A DNA stretch of 64,000 nucleotides from Bacteroidota bacterium (GCA_030680835.1 JAUXUD010000033.1:1-64000); one strand, 5' to 3'. Positions 45,392 to 55,786 are shown, counted from the first letter of the stretch. Made by a program: numbers and translations. Notes: generated from the sequence alone by a model not told the origin.

Positions 45392-46108
45392 TTAGTCCCA
45401 GGGAAGCTTGCCAATTTTGTGCATATAACGGTTAATCAGGTTTTGTTTTCTTCTGATGTATTTCGAAGGTTTGTTTGCCTTCCATCTTCTCGGGTTTGGA
45501 TAGCAGGCAGCAATTGCCGCTGCCTCAGATGAAGATAACTTATAGGCAGGTTTGTTAAAATAATAAAGTGACGCTGCTTCAGCGCCATATACTCCATTTC
45601 CCATTTCAATAATATTGAGGTATACTTCGAGAATCCGCTTTTTTGTCCACAGCACTTCAATACATACGGTAACATATACTTCTAGTCCTTTACGCAACCA
45701 GCTTCGCGTTGGAGTGAAAAAGAGATTCTTTGCCGTTTGCTGACTGATGGTGCTTGCGCCTCTTGGTTTTTTTCCGCGGCTAAAACTTTTTTTTACCGAT
45801 TCATATATTTGTTCAAAGTCGAAACCATAATGCTGAAAGAATTTGGGGTCTTCGGCAGTAAGACTGGCAAGACATATATTGGATCCCAGATTTTCAATAG
45901 ATTCCCAATCTTTTTTTAATCGTACAGGATCATCACCAAAAACCTGCTCAAAAAGCCTGATTACAGGTAAAGGGGTAATAGGAACGGGTATAATACGGTA
46001 GATAACAATAAAAAACAGACTTACCTGAAAAGCCAGTAATAAAACTTTAATTGCAAACTCCTTGAGTTGCATCAGTTTTTTACCTAAGGCCCTGGTGGTT
46101 TTTCCCAT
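45392..46108 (-). CDS. mtgA: Monofunctional peptidoglycan glycosyltransferase MtgA
   Basis: 238 residues with one N-terminal transmembrane helix (about 18-42). GT51 motifs: EDPKFFQHYGFD (about 82-93) and GASTISQQTAKNLF (about 117-130), followed by RKGLEVYVTVCIEVLWTKKRILEVYLN. It polymerises lipid II without transpeptidation. Convergent with the OmpA gene, stops 3 nt apart. Confidence 0.95.
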   Translation of the reverse strand: MGKTTRALGKKLMQLKEFAIKVLLLAFQVSLFFIVIYRIIPVPITPLPVIRLFEQVFGDDPVRLKKDWESIENLGSNICLASLTAEDPKFFQHYGFDFEQIYESVKKSFSRGKKPRGASTISQQTAKNLFFTPTRSWLRKGLEVYVTVCIEVLWTKKRILEVYLNIIEMGNGVYGAEAASLYYFNKPAYKLSSSEAAAIAACYPNPRRWKANKPSKYIRRKQNLINRYMHKIGKLPWD

Positions 46109-46204
46109 AATTATTAATGTGCAAGTTTACTAAAGTTATTGAATTAACCATATATGAAACTTATTTCGTTTCTTTGAAATATAAATTTTTTATTCCACTC
46201 ATTC

Positions 46205-47509
46205 ATGCTGTTGTTTAAGATTAAAATGATTGTAGGTACGCTTGTTTTTACCTTGTTGGTAGATATGTATGTGTGGCAGGCAATAAAAGTACTCATCAAA
46301 GATAAACCCACCTGGTATCGAAAAATTATTACCTTTTCATTTTGGGCAGTGCCTGCAATACTTTTGCTGACATTTGGAGCGAACCAGATTTTTGCATTTT
46401 TTGATACCTATAAAAACATACGAACTTATTTTTTGGGCACATTTGTAATTATTTATGCGTCAAAATTAATTACGTTTTTGTTTTTGATTGTAGATGATAT
46501 TAAAAGGTTATTCATATGGGCGTGGCGTTTGATAGAGCGCAATTTTTTGCACCAGAAAGCGCTTGCAGAAGAAGAGGAAATGGAAGAAGCGATAGAACCC
46601 CAGTCAAAAAAAATTTCGCGCTCAGAGTTTATCGCCCGGGCAGGTATTTTAGCTGGAGCAGTTCCTTTTATTATGTTGAGCCGGGGAATGATAACCGGTG
46701 CATACAATTTCCAGGTGCGCCGGGTAAATCTGGTTTTACCCAATCTCCCCGAATCTTTTGATGGCTTAAAAATAGTACAGATATCAGATATTCACAGTGG
46801 TAGTTTTACCAACAAAGATGCGGTATACCGGGGCATCAATATGATTAAGGAACAAAAAGGAAATATTGTTTTTTTTACAGGGGATATGGTAAATAACCGA
46901 ACCAATGAAGTATATGAATGGATGGATATGTTTTCCGAAATAAAAGCACCGATGGGTGTGTTTTCGATACTTGGCAATCATGATTATGGTGATTATGTAA
47001 CAGATTGGAAAAGCCCTGAAGAAAAATCTAAAAACATGCAGGATTTGGTTGATGTGCATAAAAATCTGGGATGGAACCTGATGCGAAACGAACATGTTTT
47101 GCTGGAAAGAGAAAACAAAAGCATTGGTTTAATTGGGGTTGAAAACTGGGGTGACAAAGGCCGGTTTCAAAAATTTGGAGATATAACAAGGGCAAAAGCA
47201 GGTATGCCTGATGTTCCTGTTAAAATATTGTTATCACATGATCCCAGTCATTTTGATACCATTGTTAGCAAGAGCCATACCGACATTGATTTAACGCTTT
47301 CGGGACATACACATGGATTTCAGTTTGGGGTTGAATTGGGAGATTTTAAATGGAGTCCTTCACAATATATTTACCCGCATTGGGCCGATTTATATAAAGT
47401 AGATAAGCAAATGATTTATGTAAACCGGGGCTTTGGTTTTATTGGTTATCCGGGAAGAGTTGGGATTATGCCTGAGATAACGGTTATCACACTGAACAAA
47501 ACTGCATAA
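46205..47509 (+). CDS. Membrane-anchored metallophosphoesterase (YaeI-like)
   Basis: 434 residues. Three to four N-terminal transmembrane helices (about 5-20, 35-57, 70-95 and a later one near 145) precede the calcineurin-like phosphoesterase domain. The dinuclear metal motifs are complete: DIHSG, GDMVNN, GNHDYG, LSHDP and GHTHG. Relatives include YaeI-type UDP-2,3-diacylglucosamine or phospholipid phosphodiesterases; substrate uncertain. It ends exactly where the convergent nadE ends (adjacent stop codons). Confidence 0.9.
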   Translation: MLLFKIKMIVGTLVFTLLVDMYVWQAIKVLIKDKPTWYRKIITFSFWAVPAILLLTFGANQIFAFFDTYKNIRTYFLGTFVIIYASKLITFLFLIVDDIKRLFIWAWRLIERNFLHQKALAEEEEMEEAIEPQSKKISRSEFIARAGILAGAVPFIMLSRGMITGAYNFQVRRVNLVLPNLPESFDGLKIVQISDIHSGSFTNKDAVYRGINMIKEQKGNIVFFTGDMVNNRTNEVYEWMDMFSEIKAPMGVFSILGNHDYGDYVTDWKSPEEKSKNMQDLVDVHKNLGWNLMRNEHVLLERENKSIGLIGVENWGDKGRFQKFGDITRAKAGMPDVPVKILLSHDPSHFDTIVSKSHTDIDLTLSGHTHGFQFGVELGDFKWSPSQYIYPHWADLYKVDKQMIYVNRGFGFIGYPGRVGIMPEITVITLNKTA

Positions 47510-49162
47510 TCAACTCAGGTATTTGCCGGAAATAGGGACCCTTCTGCCGGGTCCGAATGCTTTTTGTGATACCCGCAAAACAGGTGGAGCCTGCCATCGC
47601 TTCCATTCACTTGTATTCACCATTTTTAAAATTCGCTTCACCAAAGCAGGTTCAAAACCCATGTTTACAATTTGCTGAATCCCCATGGTTTCTTCAATAT
47701 AATGGTAAAGAATTTTATCTAAAACCTCATAAGGAGGAAGGCTATCACTATCTTTTTGTTCGGGCCGAAGTTCTGCGGAAGGTTCTTTGTTGATTATATT
47801 AACAGGTATAATTTCATCTTTTTTATTGATGTGTTTTGACAGTTCATAAATTTCTGTTTTATATAAATCTCCGATAATGGAAAGTCCGCCACACATGTCT
47901 CCATAAAGAGTTCCATAGCCAACAGCCAGCTCACTTTTATTGCTTGTGTTCAGTAAAATATAACCAAATTTATTGGCAAGAGCCATTAAAATTAAGGCAC
48001 GTGAACGCGACTGCATATTTTCTTCAGTCAGTCCAAAAGGAGTTTCATTAAAATAAGGTTTGAGAGTCTCGGTTAGCGTGTTAAAGGTGTCTTCAATAGA
48101 TATGATGTTTTGCCTGATTCCAAGCCGGGCTGCCAATAATAAACTATCATCAATAGAATGGTCGCTGCTGTATTGTGAAGGGAGCATTACCGCCCAGATA
48201 TTTTCAGAACCCAGTGCCTTCGATGCCAAGTACAATACAACCGCCGAATCAATTCCTCCTGATAAACCTAAAATGGCCTTTTTAAATCCTAATTTATCAA
48301 AGTACTGTTTAATTCCTAATGTAAGTGCACTTTCAATATCCGCATATTTATTTCTGATTCCTGTGAGCGTGCTGATCGAATTAACCAGGTCAATACCTTT
48401 ATCACCCTCATTTATTTTGTAGGTTTTCTGGTCTTCGTTAAAGTACTGCAGTTCATCAAAAACATTTCCGTTTGCATCTATTGCGCAACTGCCTCCGTCA
48501 AAAATAAGATGAGTTTGTGCACCTACATGATTCACGTAAAAAACAGGAAGCTGATATTTGCGGGCATTGTTTTTTAATACCGTTTGCCGGGTTTGTATTT
48601 GTGTGGTTGAATAGGGGGAAGCAGCAATGTTTATTACAAAATCAGGATTTTGATGTATTAACTCTGCCATGGGTGTTTTAACATACATGGGATTGTCGTT
48701 AATATTCCACAAATCTTCGCATATGGTTAACGCAATTCTGAAACCTTTGTAATGTATAATTTCAAAATGGGTATTGGGTTCAAAATACCTGTATTCATCA
48801 AAAATATCATAATTTGGCAACAAGGTTTTATGCACAATTTTTTGAACCTTGCCATCTTCAATAAAATATGCAGAGTTAAACAGGTCTTTTCCATGTACAA
48901 CCGGATTAATACTGGGTGAACCTACAATTGCTGCAATACCTGTACAATGTTGTGCAATTTCATCAATACTGTTCTGAGCCAGTAAAATAAAGTCATGAAA
49001 TTCTAGGAAATCCCTGGCCGGATAGCCACAGGTGGCCAGTTCGGCAAAAACGATTAAATCAGATCCGCCCGACTTAGCCAGTTGAATTGATTCTATAATT
49101 TTTTGGGTATTGCTGTTAAAATTCCCTGTATGAAAACTTTTTTGAGAAAGGGTTATTTTCAC
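47510..49162 (-). CDS. nadE: Glutamine-dependent NAD+ synthetase
   Basis: 550 residues with two domains. The N-terminal nitrilase-type glutaminase has its Glu-Lys-Cys triad in VIFAELATCGYP, KTLLPNYDIFDE and ALTICEDLWN. The C-terminal synthetase has the PP-loop LGLSGGIDSAVVLYLA (about 297-312). It amidates NaAD to NAD+ with ammonia from glutamine. In flavobacteria nadE sits near gldB/gldC, and a gldB homologue indeed follows here beyond one gene. Confidence 0.96.
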   Translation of the reverse strand: MKITLSQKSFHTGNFNSNTQKIIESIQLAKSGGSDLIVFAELATCGYPARDFLEFHDFILLAQNSIDEIAQHCTGIAAIVGSPSINPVVHGKDLFNSAYFIEDGKVQKIVHKTLLPNYDIFDEYRYFEPNTHFEIIHYKGFRIALTICEDLWNINDNPMYVKTPMAELIHQNPDFVINIAASPYSTTQIQTRQTVLKNNARKYQLPVFYVNHVGAQTHLIFDGGSCAIDANGNVFDELQYFNEDQKTYKINEGDKGIDLVNSISTLTGIRNKYADIESALTLGIKQYFDKLGFKKAILGLSGGIDSAVVLYLASKALGSENIWAVMLPSQYSSDHSIDDSLLLAARLGIRQNIISIEDTFNTLTETLKPYFNETPFGLTEENMQSRSRALILMALANKFGYILLNTSNKSELAVGYGTLYGDMCGGLSIIGDLYKTEIYELSKHINKKDEIIPVNIINKEPSAELRPEQKDSDSLPPYEVLDKILYHYIEETMGIQQIVNMGFEPALVKRILKMVNTSEWKRWQAPPVLRVSQKAFGPGRRVPISGKYLS

Positions 49163-49174
49163 CTTATTTTTAGT

Positions 49175-49906
49175 TTAAAAGAAAAATCCTGCATTCAAAG
49201 ATAAATAGCTATTGGCAGCATTCCATTTACTTTCATCTAAAAAATCGCTAAGTCCCATATTGTATCTTAATCCTAAATCAACCCGTGAATCATTGAGTAT
49301 GTATAGTTGCGTTCCCGCACCAAATACCAGACCAACCCTTAAACTATTAATGGCATATGTATACTTTGAACCGTCGGCGTTTTGCAATTCAAATTTATCT
49401 CCATCATCCGGTGTTCCGGTATTTACATCCTCAAGGTTTAGCTGGGGGGAACGGATATCGGCCCTTTGTTTTAAAAGAAACCCGGGAGCGAAACCAAATT
49501 CACCGTAAAAACTCAGGTTATTTTTGTTTTGGGTATGCATTTTTAACAAGCAGGGTACTTCCACATATCTTAACCTATAGTCAATATTAAAATCTGTTGA
49601 AGTTGTTAAAATTCCGTTTTGTGGTTTTACGTCAATTAAATCAAAGTGTATATTGGAGGCTATATTTTGCAGGTTTACTTCAAATCCAAAAGCATATTTT
49701 TCGCTAAGTTTATAGTTAATCCGTGCACCAAACCCCCAGTTAATCTCGCTGCCATTGCTTTTAATTATTTTCGAATTTGAAGTAACCCAGCTCACTGAGG
49801 GTGAAAGCCCGAGACCAAATTCAAGTTTTTCTCCTATTATCTGTGCACTACTTTTAAAAGTAATGACGATGAGCAGCAGGGTAAAAATTTTACTTGTCTT
49901 TTCCAT
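49175..49906 (-). CDS. PorT-family outer-membrane beta-barrel protein
   Basis: 243 residues. A signal peptide (about 1-21) is followed by alternating beta strands of an eight-stranded barrel (GEKLEFGLGLSPSVSWVTSN, RLRYVEVPCLLKMHT, LSFYGEFGFAPGFLL, LRVGLVFGAGTQLYI) and the C-terminal aromatic end NAGFFF. The pattern fits outer-membrane beta-barrel domain 2/PorT-like proteins. PorT itself is needed for the T9SS, but many paralogues exist, so a role in secretion is only suggested by nearby gldB. Possibly translated with nadE, 12 nt apart. Confidence 0.8.
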   Translation of the reverse strand: MEKTSKIFTLLLIVITFKSSAQIIGEKLEFGLGLSPSVSWVTSNSKIIKSNGSEINWGFGARINYKLSEKYAFGFEVNLQNIASNIHFDLIDVKPQNGILTTSTDFNIDYRLRYVEVPCLLKMHTQNKNNLSFYGEFGFAPGFLLKQRADIRSPQLNLEDVNTGTPDDGDKFELQNADGSKYTYAINSLRVGLVFGAGTQLYILNDSRVDLGLRYNMGLSDFLDESKWNAANSYLSLNAGFFF

Positions 49907-50006
49907 TGAGTCCAGATTATTTTTATATTCAATTCAATTATAGTTTCAATTTACAGATATTGCAATCCGTATTTAAATCGCTTATATAATTTAAAAAATC
50001 AAAAAT

Positions 50007-51017
50007 ATGAATGTTGTAAATAAAAACCAGCTATATTTTTTAGTCCATTTGTTAATTACTTTTGTTTTTGCCGCCTGTAAAGAAGAAGCTGTTCCCTTAA
50101 AAATAGACCGGTTTGAACAGAATTTATTTTCAGTACATGAGCCCGGCGGTGTAGAACAATTAAAAAATCTTTCAAAACAATATGGCGTTTTTTATCAAAG
50201 TTTTGCTGAAGATATGTTAAACATAAGCAATGAAGAGGCTCCTGAATATTATGCACCTTCTCTTTTGAAATTTATTAATTATCCAACGATAAAACAATTA
50301 AAAAAGGAGGTAGACAGTGTTTTTCCGGATTTACATTCAATAGAATCGGAGTTGGGTGAAGCCATGATTCTGTACAGGAAATTTTTCCACGATAAACAGG
50401 TGCCTAAATTTATCAGCTTTATTTCAGAGTTTGGCTATGCAAATGTTACCTACGACAGTATTGTTGGGATCGGATTGGACATGTATCTTGGAAACAATTA
50501 TGTGTTATACCATGCGCTGGAGTTTCCTGAATTTATGATTCATAAATTGCGGAAAGAATATATTGTTCCCAATGCAATTAAATCAATGGCGATTGGGAAA
50601 TATGAACATCAGTTAAAGGACAAAAGATTTATAGCCATGATGTTGTTTGAAGGTAAAGTTAGATATTTTATGAAGCAATTAATGCCTGAACTTAATGATA
50701 CGATATTGTTCGGATACACTGCAAAACAAATGGAATGGTGCAAAGAAAGTGAACAAATGATATGGACCCATTTGGTGGAACAAAAATTAATATATAGCAG
50801 TGATGTAAATCAATATATGCGCTACTTTAATGATGGCCCTTTTACCTCGGCAACAGGTGTTCCGCAAGATTCGGCACCGGCCATCGGTGTGTATGCGGGG
50901 TATCAGATTATATCAAAATACATGCGTGAAAACAGCAAAGTATCCCTCGAACAGTTAATGGAAAACCCGGACTGGGAACAGATTCTTAAAAAAAGCAAAT
51001 ACAGGCCTGAATTTTAA
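50007..51017 (+). CDS. gldB: Gliding motility lipoprotein GldB
   Basis: 336 residues. A signal peptide with lipobox FVFAAC precedes the Cys near residue 23. The mature protein (PLKIDRFEQNLFSVHEPGG, FYQSFAEDMLNI, GLDMYLGNNYVLY, DGPFTSATGVPQDSAPAIGVYAGYQII) has the recognisable GldB pattern, a predicted DUF2268-like (metalloprotease-like) fold with no clear HExxH. GldB is an essential lipoprotein for gliding in Flavobacterium johnsoniae, where gldB, gldC and nadE cluster. No gldC homologue lies beside it here. Confidence 0.85.
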   Translation: MNVVNKNQLYFLVHLLITFVFAACKEEAVPLKIDRFEQNLFSVHEPGGVEQLKNLSKQYGVFYQSFAEDMLNISNEEAPEYYAPSLLKFINYPTIKQLKKEVDSVFPDLHSIESELGEAMILYRKFFHDKQVPKFISFISEFGYANVTYDSIVGIGLDMYLGNNYVLYHALEFPEFMIHKLRKEYIVPNAIKSMAIGKYEHQLKDKRFIAMMLFEGKVRYFMKQLMPELNDTILFGYTAKQMEWCKESEQMIWTHLVEQKLIYSSDVNQYMRYFNDGPFTSATGVPQDSAPAIGVYAGYQIISKYMRENSKVSLEQLMENPDWEQILKKSKYRPEF

Positions 51018-51056
51018 TAAATAGCGCTTGATTATACCTGATTAAAAAAAAATTAA

Positions 51057-51089
51057 TTTGCATTTTTCATAAGCATTATAGTACCTTTA
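51057..51089 (+). promoter_or_regulatory. Putative promoter of the susC-like gene
   Basis: TTTG at 51057-51060, spacer 21, TACCTTTA at 51082-51089 (one mismatch to TAnnTTTG), 16 nt before the first ATG. Confidence 0.45.
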
Positions 51090-51105
51090 AAATTGTAAAT
51101 GTAAA

Positions 51106-54100
51106 ATGCTCATGAGAAAAAAATTATTAACTATGCTGCTGGCGTGGATGGTTTCTACGTTGGCAGGCTGGTCTCAAACCAGACAAATTACCGGAGTTGT
51201 CTCCGACGGAAAATCCCCAGTAATAGGAGCCTCGGTTCATGCGAAAGGAACCAAGACGGGTACAGCAACAGATGTAAATGGAAGATATGTTTTATCTGTA
51301 CCCAACGAAACAACTGTTATTGTTATTAAGGCACTTGGATTCAAAACACAGGAAGTAAGTATTGCAGGTTTGTCGGAAATTGATGTGAAGCTGGCTCAGG
51401 AAAGTGTAGATCTTGGAGAGATGGTGGTAACAGCTTTTGGCATTGAACGCGAGCGGAAAACTTTAGGGTATTCGCAGCAAAAAGTAGGTGGAGACGAGAT
51501 CAGAAAATCCGGGGAGCAGAATGTAATACAAGGCTTGTCGGGTAAGGCAGCCGGCGTATACATAAATGGATCAGGGGGAACACCCGGAGCATCTGCAAAA
51601 ATTTTATTGAGAGGAAATGCAACTTTTACAGGAAATAACCAGCCATTGGTAGTTGTTGATGGAGTTCCCATTGATAACAGCACAGCACAATCTACTGCGG
51701 GTGATTATCCATTTAACCAAAATTTATCAGGGGTAAACAATTCGAACCGGGCGGTAGATATAAACCCCGATGATATAGAAAGTATCAATATTTTAAAAGG
51801 TCCGGCTGCTGCCGCATTATATGGGGTTCGAGCAGGAGCAGGTGCCATTATAATCACTACCAAAAAAGGCAAAAAAGGTACACGTACTTTTGGTGTTGAT
51901 TTAGGTTCATCGGTTGAAATAAGCCAGGTAAATAAATTGCCAAAATTACAAATGAAATACGGACAGGGCAGGGGAGCATTCGCTGCTGCTGCAACAGGTG
52001 GAGGTCGTTTGGTATTCGATACTGCAAGCGGAACCTATTCATCGGTTGCTGCTGGAAAATCAGAGCCGGGTCTTACTCCTCAAAGCTGGGGTTCAGAAAC
52101 TGCATCACCTACAGATAATCCAAAAGAATTTTTTAAAACTGCATATAGTTTTAATAATAATGTAGCCATCACAAATAACAGTGAAAACAGCTCGGTACGT
52201 TTTTCACTGGGAAGGTTGGATCAAAACGGAATAGTACCCAATACCCGTTTTGAAAGAACTTCTGCACGTATAACAGTAGATACACGTGTTAGCAAAAAAG
52301 TAATAATCGGAGGCACTATAAATTATATCAATTCAGGTGGTATCCGTTCGCAAAATGGCAGTAATTTATCGGGTGTAATGCTTGCATTATTACGCGCACC
52401 CAATTCATATAAACTGAATGATCCGGAAAATGGAGGATATAAAAACAAGGATGGTACCCAAAGAACTTATCTGGCACCTTATGACAATCCTTATTGGAGT
52501 GTATATGAAAATCCATTTAAAGATAATGTGAACCGCATGCTGGGTAATATGAATGTTACCATAGATCCGTTTGATTGGTTTTCGGCAACTTACAGGTTGG
52601 GAACTGATATGTATACCGACCAGAGAAAATATGTATTTGCTGTGGGTTCAAACCAACCTGATAATGCACCCGGAGGTGAAATTAATGAAAATACATTGCG
52701 TTACCATGAGGTTTATTCTGATTTACTGCTCACCTTTAAAAGAGATATCAACAAAGATATAAAAGGTACACTGCTGGTTGGAAATAATTTAAATCAACGC
52801 TTTAATAAAGATGTATATTCGAGAGGAAGGGATTTGGGCGTACCTGGAAATTATAACTTAGCCAATGCAGCAAGTTTATATGCAAGTGAGTACAATCAAA
52901 CTATTCGCACTGCCGCTTTATTTTTAGACCTGAATTTGTCCTATAAAAATTATTTATTTTTAGGGGTATCGGGCCGGAATGAGTGGGCATCCACATTTGG
53001 TGCTGCTAAAAACAATTTCTTTTATCCTGCTACCAATTTGTCGTTTGTATTTTCAGAGCTGGTTTCCATACCAAAGTTATCGTTTGGTAAAATACGCGTT
53101 GCATATGCATACGCAGGAATTAATCCGGATCCTTATGGTACAAGAACCTATTTTAGCAGATCAACCTACACCGATGGATTTACAGGCGGACTTTCATTTC
53201 CTTATGCCGGTATCAATGGTTATGGTTACGCTTCAACCATGGGAAATAATAACCTGAAACCTGAGCGGAATACAGGTAAGGAAATTGGCTTGGATCTTCG
53301 GTTTTTTGAAGGCAGACTGGGAATTGAATATACCTATTTCAACCAAACTTCAACCGATTTGCTGGTATCACGTCCAATAGCCCCTTCAACCGGATTCAAT
53401 GCGAGTTATGAAAATTTAGGATCTATGGTTAATAAAGGGCATGAACTGTTACTCAGCGGCACACCTCTTAAAATGAAAGATTTTACATGGGATATCACTT
53501 TAAATTGGTCGCGTACGGTAAATGAAGTTTTAGAACTGGCACCCAATGTTAAGGAAATTGATTTGGAAGCCGGATTCTCCTCTATTGGAAACTTTGCAAT
53601 TAAAGGCCAGCCTTATGGTGCACTATACGGTTTTAAATGGGCAAGAACCGGTGATGGTAAATTGATTATTGGTGCAAATGGACTCCCAACAGTAGAAACT
53701 ACCCGATCTAAAGTTGGAAATCCATATCCAGATTGGTTTGGTGGTATCAGAAATACATTCACCTACAAATCGGTATCACTTACTTTTTTATTTGATATTC
53801 GTAAAGGAGGTGATATATGGAATGGTACCTGGGCGCGTTTGAACCAATTGGGCCGAACTGATGAATCTGCCGACGGCAGGGATAAGGCATATTTAATTGA
53901 AGGAGTTAAAGATATAAATACAGACCCGACAAAACCGGCAAATTATGTACCAAATACCAAATATGTTTCGTCGTCTGCTTATTTCCGTACCTTTAAAGGA
54001 GATGGAGGAAACTACGCTACTGAAAATGCAATTCAGGATGGTGGCTGGGTACGGTTAAGAGATTTAGGTATTAATTATACATTTAGTCTGGGACCTAAAG

Positions 54101-54285
54101 TTACTAAGATTGTAAAAGGACTTTCTGTTGGATTTGTAGCCCGTAATCTTTGGCTTAAAACCGATTATAAAGGTGTTGATCCTGAAACCAGCTTAACAGG
54201 TGCCAGTTCAAACATCGGAGGATGGGATTACTTCAACAATCCGGGTACCAAATCATATACATTCTCTGTAAAAGCCAGTTTCTAA
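51106..54285 (+). CDS. SusC/RagA family TonB-linked outer-membrane transporter
   Basis: 1059 residues. The signal peptide ends near WSQ; the second ATG (51112) is an equally good start. The carboxypeptidase-like regulatory domain (TRQITGVVSDGKSPVIGASV to YVLSVP, about 24-95) is followed by the plug (VVTAFGIERERKTLGYSQ and VVDGVPIDN, INILKGPAAAALYG) and the 22-strand barrel. It imports an oligosaccharide or peptide with its lipoprotein partner using TonB energy. The SusD-type gene follows 28 nt later. No glycoside hydrolase or sensor/anti-sigma gene is adjacent, so the substrate is unknown. Confidence 0.95.
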   Translation: MLMRKKLLTMLLAWMVSTLAGWSQTRQITGVVSDGKSPVIGASVHAKGTKTGTATDVNGRYVLSVPNETTVIVIKALGFKTQEVSIAGLSEIDVKLAQESVDLGEMVVTAFGIERERKTLGYSQQKVGGDEIRKSGEQNVIQGLSGKAAGVYINGSGGTPGASAKILLRGNATFTGNNQPLVVVDGVPIDNSTAQSTAGDYPFNQNLSGVNNSNRAVDINPDDIESINILKGPAAAALYGVRAGAGAIIITTKKGKKGTRTFGVDLGSSVEISQVNKLPKLQMKYGQGRGAFAAAATGGGRLVFDTASGTYSSVAAGKSEPGLTPQSWGSETASPTDNPKEFFKTAYSFNNNVAITNNSENSSVRFSLGRLDQNGIVPNTRFERTSARITVDTRVSKKVIIGGTINYINSGGIRSQNGSNLSGVMLALLRAPNSYKLNDPENGGYKNKDGTQRTYLAPYDNPYWSVYENPFKDNVNRMLGNMNVTIDPFDWFSATYRLGTDMYTDQRKYVFAVGSNQPDNAPGGEINENTLRYHEVYSDLLLTFKRDINKDIKGTLLVGNNLNQRFNKDVYSRGRDLGVPGNYNLANAASLYASEYNQTIRTAALFLDLNLSYKNYLFLGVSGRNEWASTFGAAKNNFFYPATNLSFVFSELVSIPKLSFGKIRVAYAYAGINPDPYGTRTYFSRSTYTDGFTGGLSFPYAGINGYGYASTMGNNNLKPERNTGKEIGLDLRFFEGRLGIEYTYFNQTSTDLLVSRPIAPSTGFNASYENLGSMVNKGHELLLSGTPLKMKDFTWDITLNWSRTVNEVLELAPNVKEIDLEAGFSSIGNFAIKGQPYGALYGFKWARTGDGKLIIGANGLPTVETTRSKVGNPYPDWFGGIRNTFTYKSVSLTFLFDIRKGGDIWNGTWARLNQLGRTDESADGRDKAYLIEGVKDINTDPTKPANYVPNTKYVSSSAYFRTFKGDGGNYATENAIQDGGWVRLRDLGINYTFSLGPKVTKIVKGLSVGFVARNLWLKTDYKGVDPETSLTGASSNIGGWDYFNNPGTKSYTFSVKASF

Positions 54286-54313
54286 AATTATAAATGATTA
54301 AAAAAAACAGATT

Positions 54314-55714
54314 ATGAAAAAATTAATATTGATATTATTAGCAATTGGATTTATTGCAGGAACAGGCTGTAAAAAATTCATAGAGGGGTATGATAAAAAT
54401 CCAAACGACCCGGATAATGTAACGCCGGCATTATTATTATCGAATGCCGAGGTGGCCTATTTTGCAACCATGAATGGGCAGCTTTCGCGTCAGTCGGTTA
54501 TTATGGCCCAACAGGTTACCGGTGTCGATTTTCAATCAAAGGACATCAACGATTATGCGATTGATGAAGCAACCAATGTAAATGAATGGGATGTAATATA
54601 TACGAATGGTTTGGTAAACCTGAAAAAATTATATGATCAGGCAGGCGCTGAAAATCCGTATTATCAGGGAATGGCCAGGGTATTGCATGCCATGTTCTTG
54701 GGGGTAACAACCGATTTATGGGGTGATATACCAAACAGGGAAGCACTTAAAGGTTTGGATGGCCCGGCTAATTTTAATCCGGCTTACGATGCACAACAAA
54801 CTGTTATTGCCGATATCCAGTCGTATTTAACAGAAGCCATTGCATTACTTTCAAAAACACCTGCACAAAATACATTACTACCCGATGCAGATGATCTGAT
54901 ATATGCAGGTGATGCCGATGCATGGATTGCTGCAGCACATGTGTTAAAAGCACGTTACCACAATCGTTTGAGTAAAAAAGATGCCACTGCCTCGGCAACA
55001 GATGCCCTTGCATCTATAGCCCTGGCATACGCTGCCGGATTTACCAGTTCGGATGCCAATTGCAATGCAATTTTTGGAGCCAATGCCAATGAGTACAATC
55101 AATGGTATGCTTTTACTCAGGTTGAAAGACAAAACTATATAAAAATGGGAAGTGTGCTGGTTGATACTTTAAAAGCAGATGCAGATCCACGGTTAAGTTT
55201 TTATTGTATGAAAGATGACAGTGGTAAATACACAGGAACTTCGGCCAGTGATGCAAGTGCATCCGCATCCGATGTGGGCCCATATCTGGCTACTGCAAAT
55301 GCTCCATTTCCATTGGTTTCATACGCAGAGGCCAAGTTTATTGAAGCAGAAGCCAAGTTTAGAAAAGCCGATTTGGCAGGCGCAGCCACTGCACATAATG
55401 AAGGGGTTCTGGCAAGTGTATTGCAGGTAACCGGCGCAGCCGCCAGTGCAGCCTTTACAACCGCAAAAGCAAGTGAAACAGCTGCCACAATAACGTTGGC
55501 AAAAATTATGGGACAAAAGTATATTGCATTATTCGGCCAGATTGAAGTGTATTCGGATTGGAGAAGAACGGGTTTTCCAACTTTAACACCCAATTCGAAT
55601 GGAAGTGTTACCGTAATACCCAGAAGATTACCAACCGTTTTGGATGAGCGTTTATACAATACCAAGGCACCTGCAGAAAATGATATCAAGAAACCTGTAT
55701 GGTGGGATCAATAG
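54314..55714 (+). CDS. SusD/RagB-like surface lipoprotein (SusD-like group 2)
   Basis: 466 residues. Lipobox GTGC with Cys19, followed by KKFIEGYDKNPNDPDNVTPA, the hallmark lead of SusD-like_2 proteins. Helical TPR-like repeats make the body (MARVLHAMFLGVTTDLWGDIP; AAHVLKARYHNRLSKK). An Ala/Ser-rich insertion near 300-320 and 345-395 is notable. The C-terminus QIEVYSDWRRTGFP and RRLPTVLDERLYN is also typical. It lids the SusC transporter at the cell surface. A strong terminator follows. Confidence 0.94.
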   Translation: MKKLILILLAIGFIAGTGCKKFIEGYDKNPNDPDNVTPALLLSNAEVAYFATMNGQLSRQSVIMAQQVTGVDFQSKDINDYAIDEATNVNEWDVIYTNGLVNLKKLYDQAGAENPYYQGMARVLHAMFLGVTTDLWGDIPNREALKGLDGPANFNPAYDAQQTVIADIQSYLTEAIALLSKTPAQNTLLPDADDLIYAGDADAWIAAAHVLKARYHNRLSKKDATASATDALASIALAYAAGFTSSDANCNAIFGANANEYNQWYAFTQVERQNYIKMGSVLVDTLKADADPRLSFYCMKDDSGKYTGTSASDASASASDVGPYLATANAPFPLVSYAEAKFIEAEAKFRKADLAGAATAHNEGVLASVLQVTGAAASAAFTTAKASETAATITLAKIMGQKYIALFGQIEVYSDWRRTGFPTLTPNSNGSVTVIPRRLPTVLDERLYNTKAPAENDIKKPVWWDQ

Positions 55715-55735
55715 GATTCTGAAAAATGAGTAAAA

Positions 55736-55776
55736 TAAAAAACGGGCAATACATAAAGTGTTGTCCGTTTTTTTTA
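55736..55776 (+). terminator. Terminator after susCD pair
   Basis: AAAAAACGGGCAA pairs with TTGTCCGTTTTTT around an 11-nt loop, about 22 nt after the susD-type stop. Confidence 0.87.
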
Positions 55777-55786
55777 TGTTTGAACC

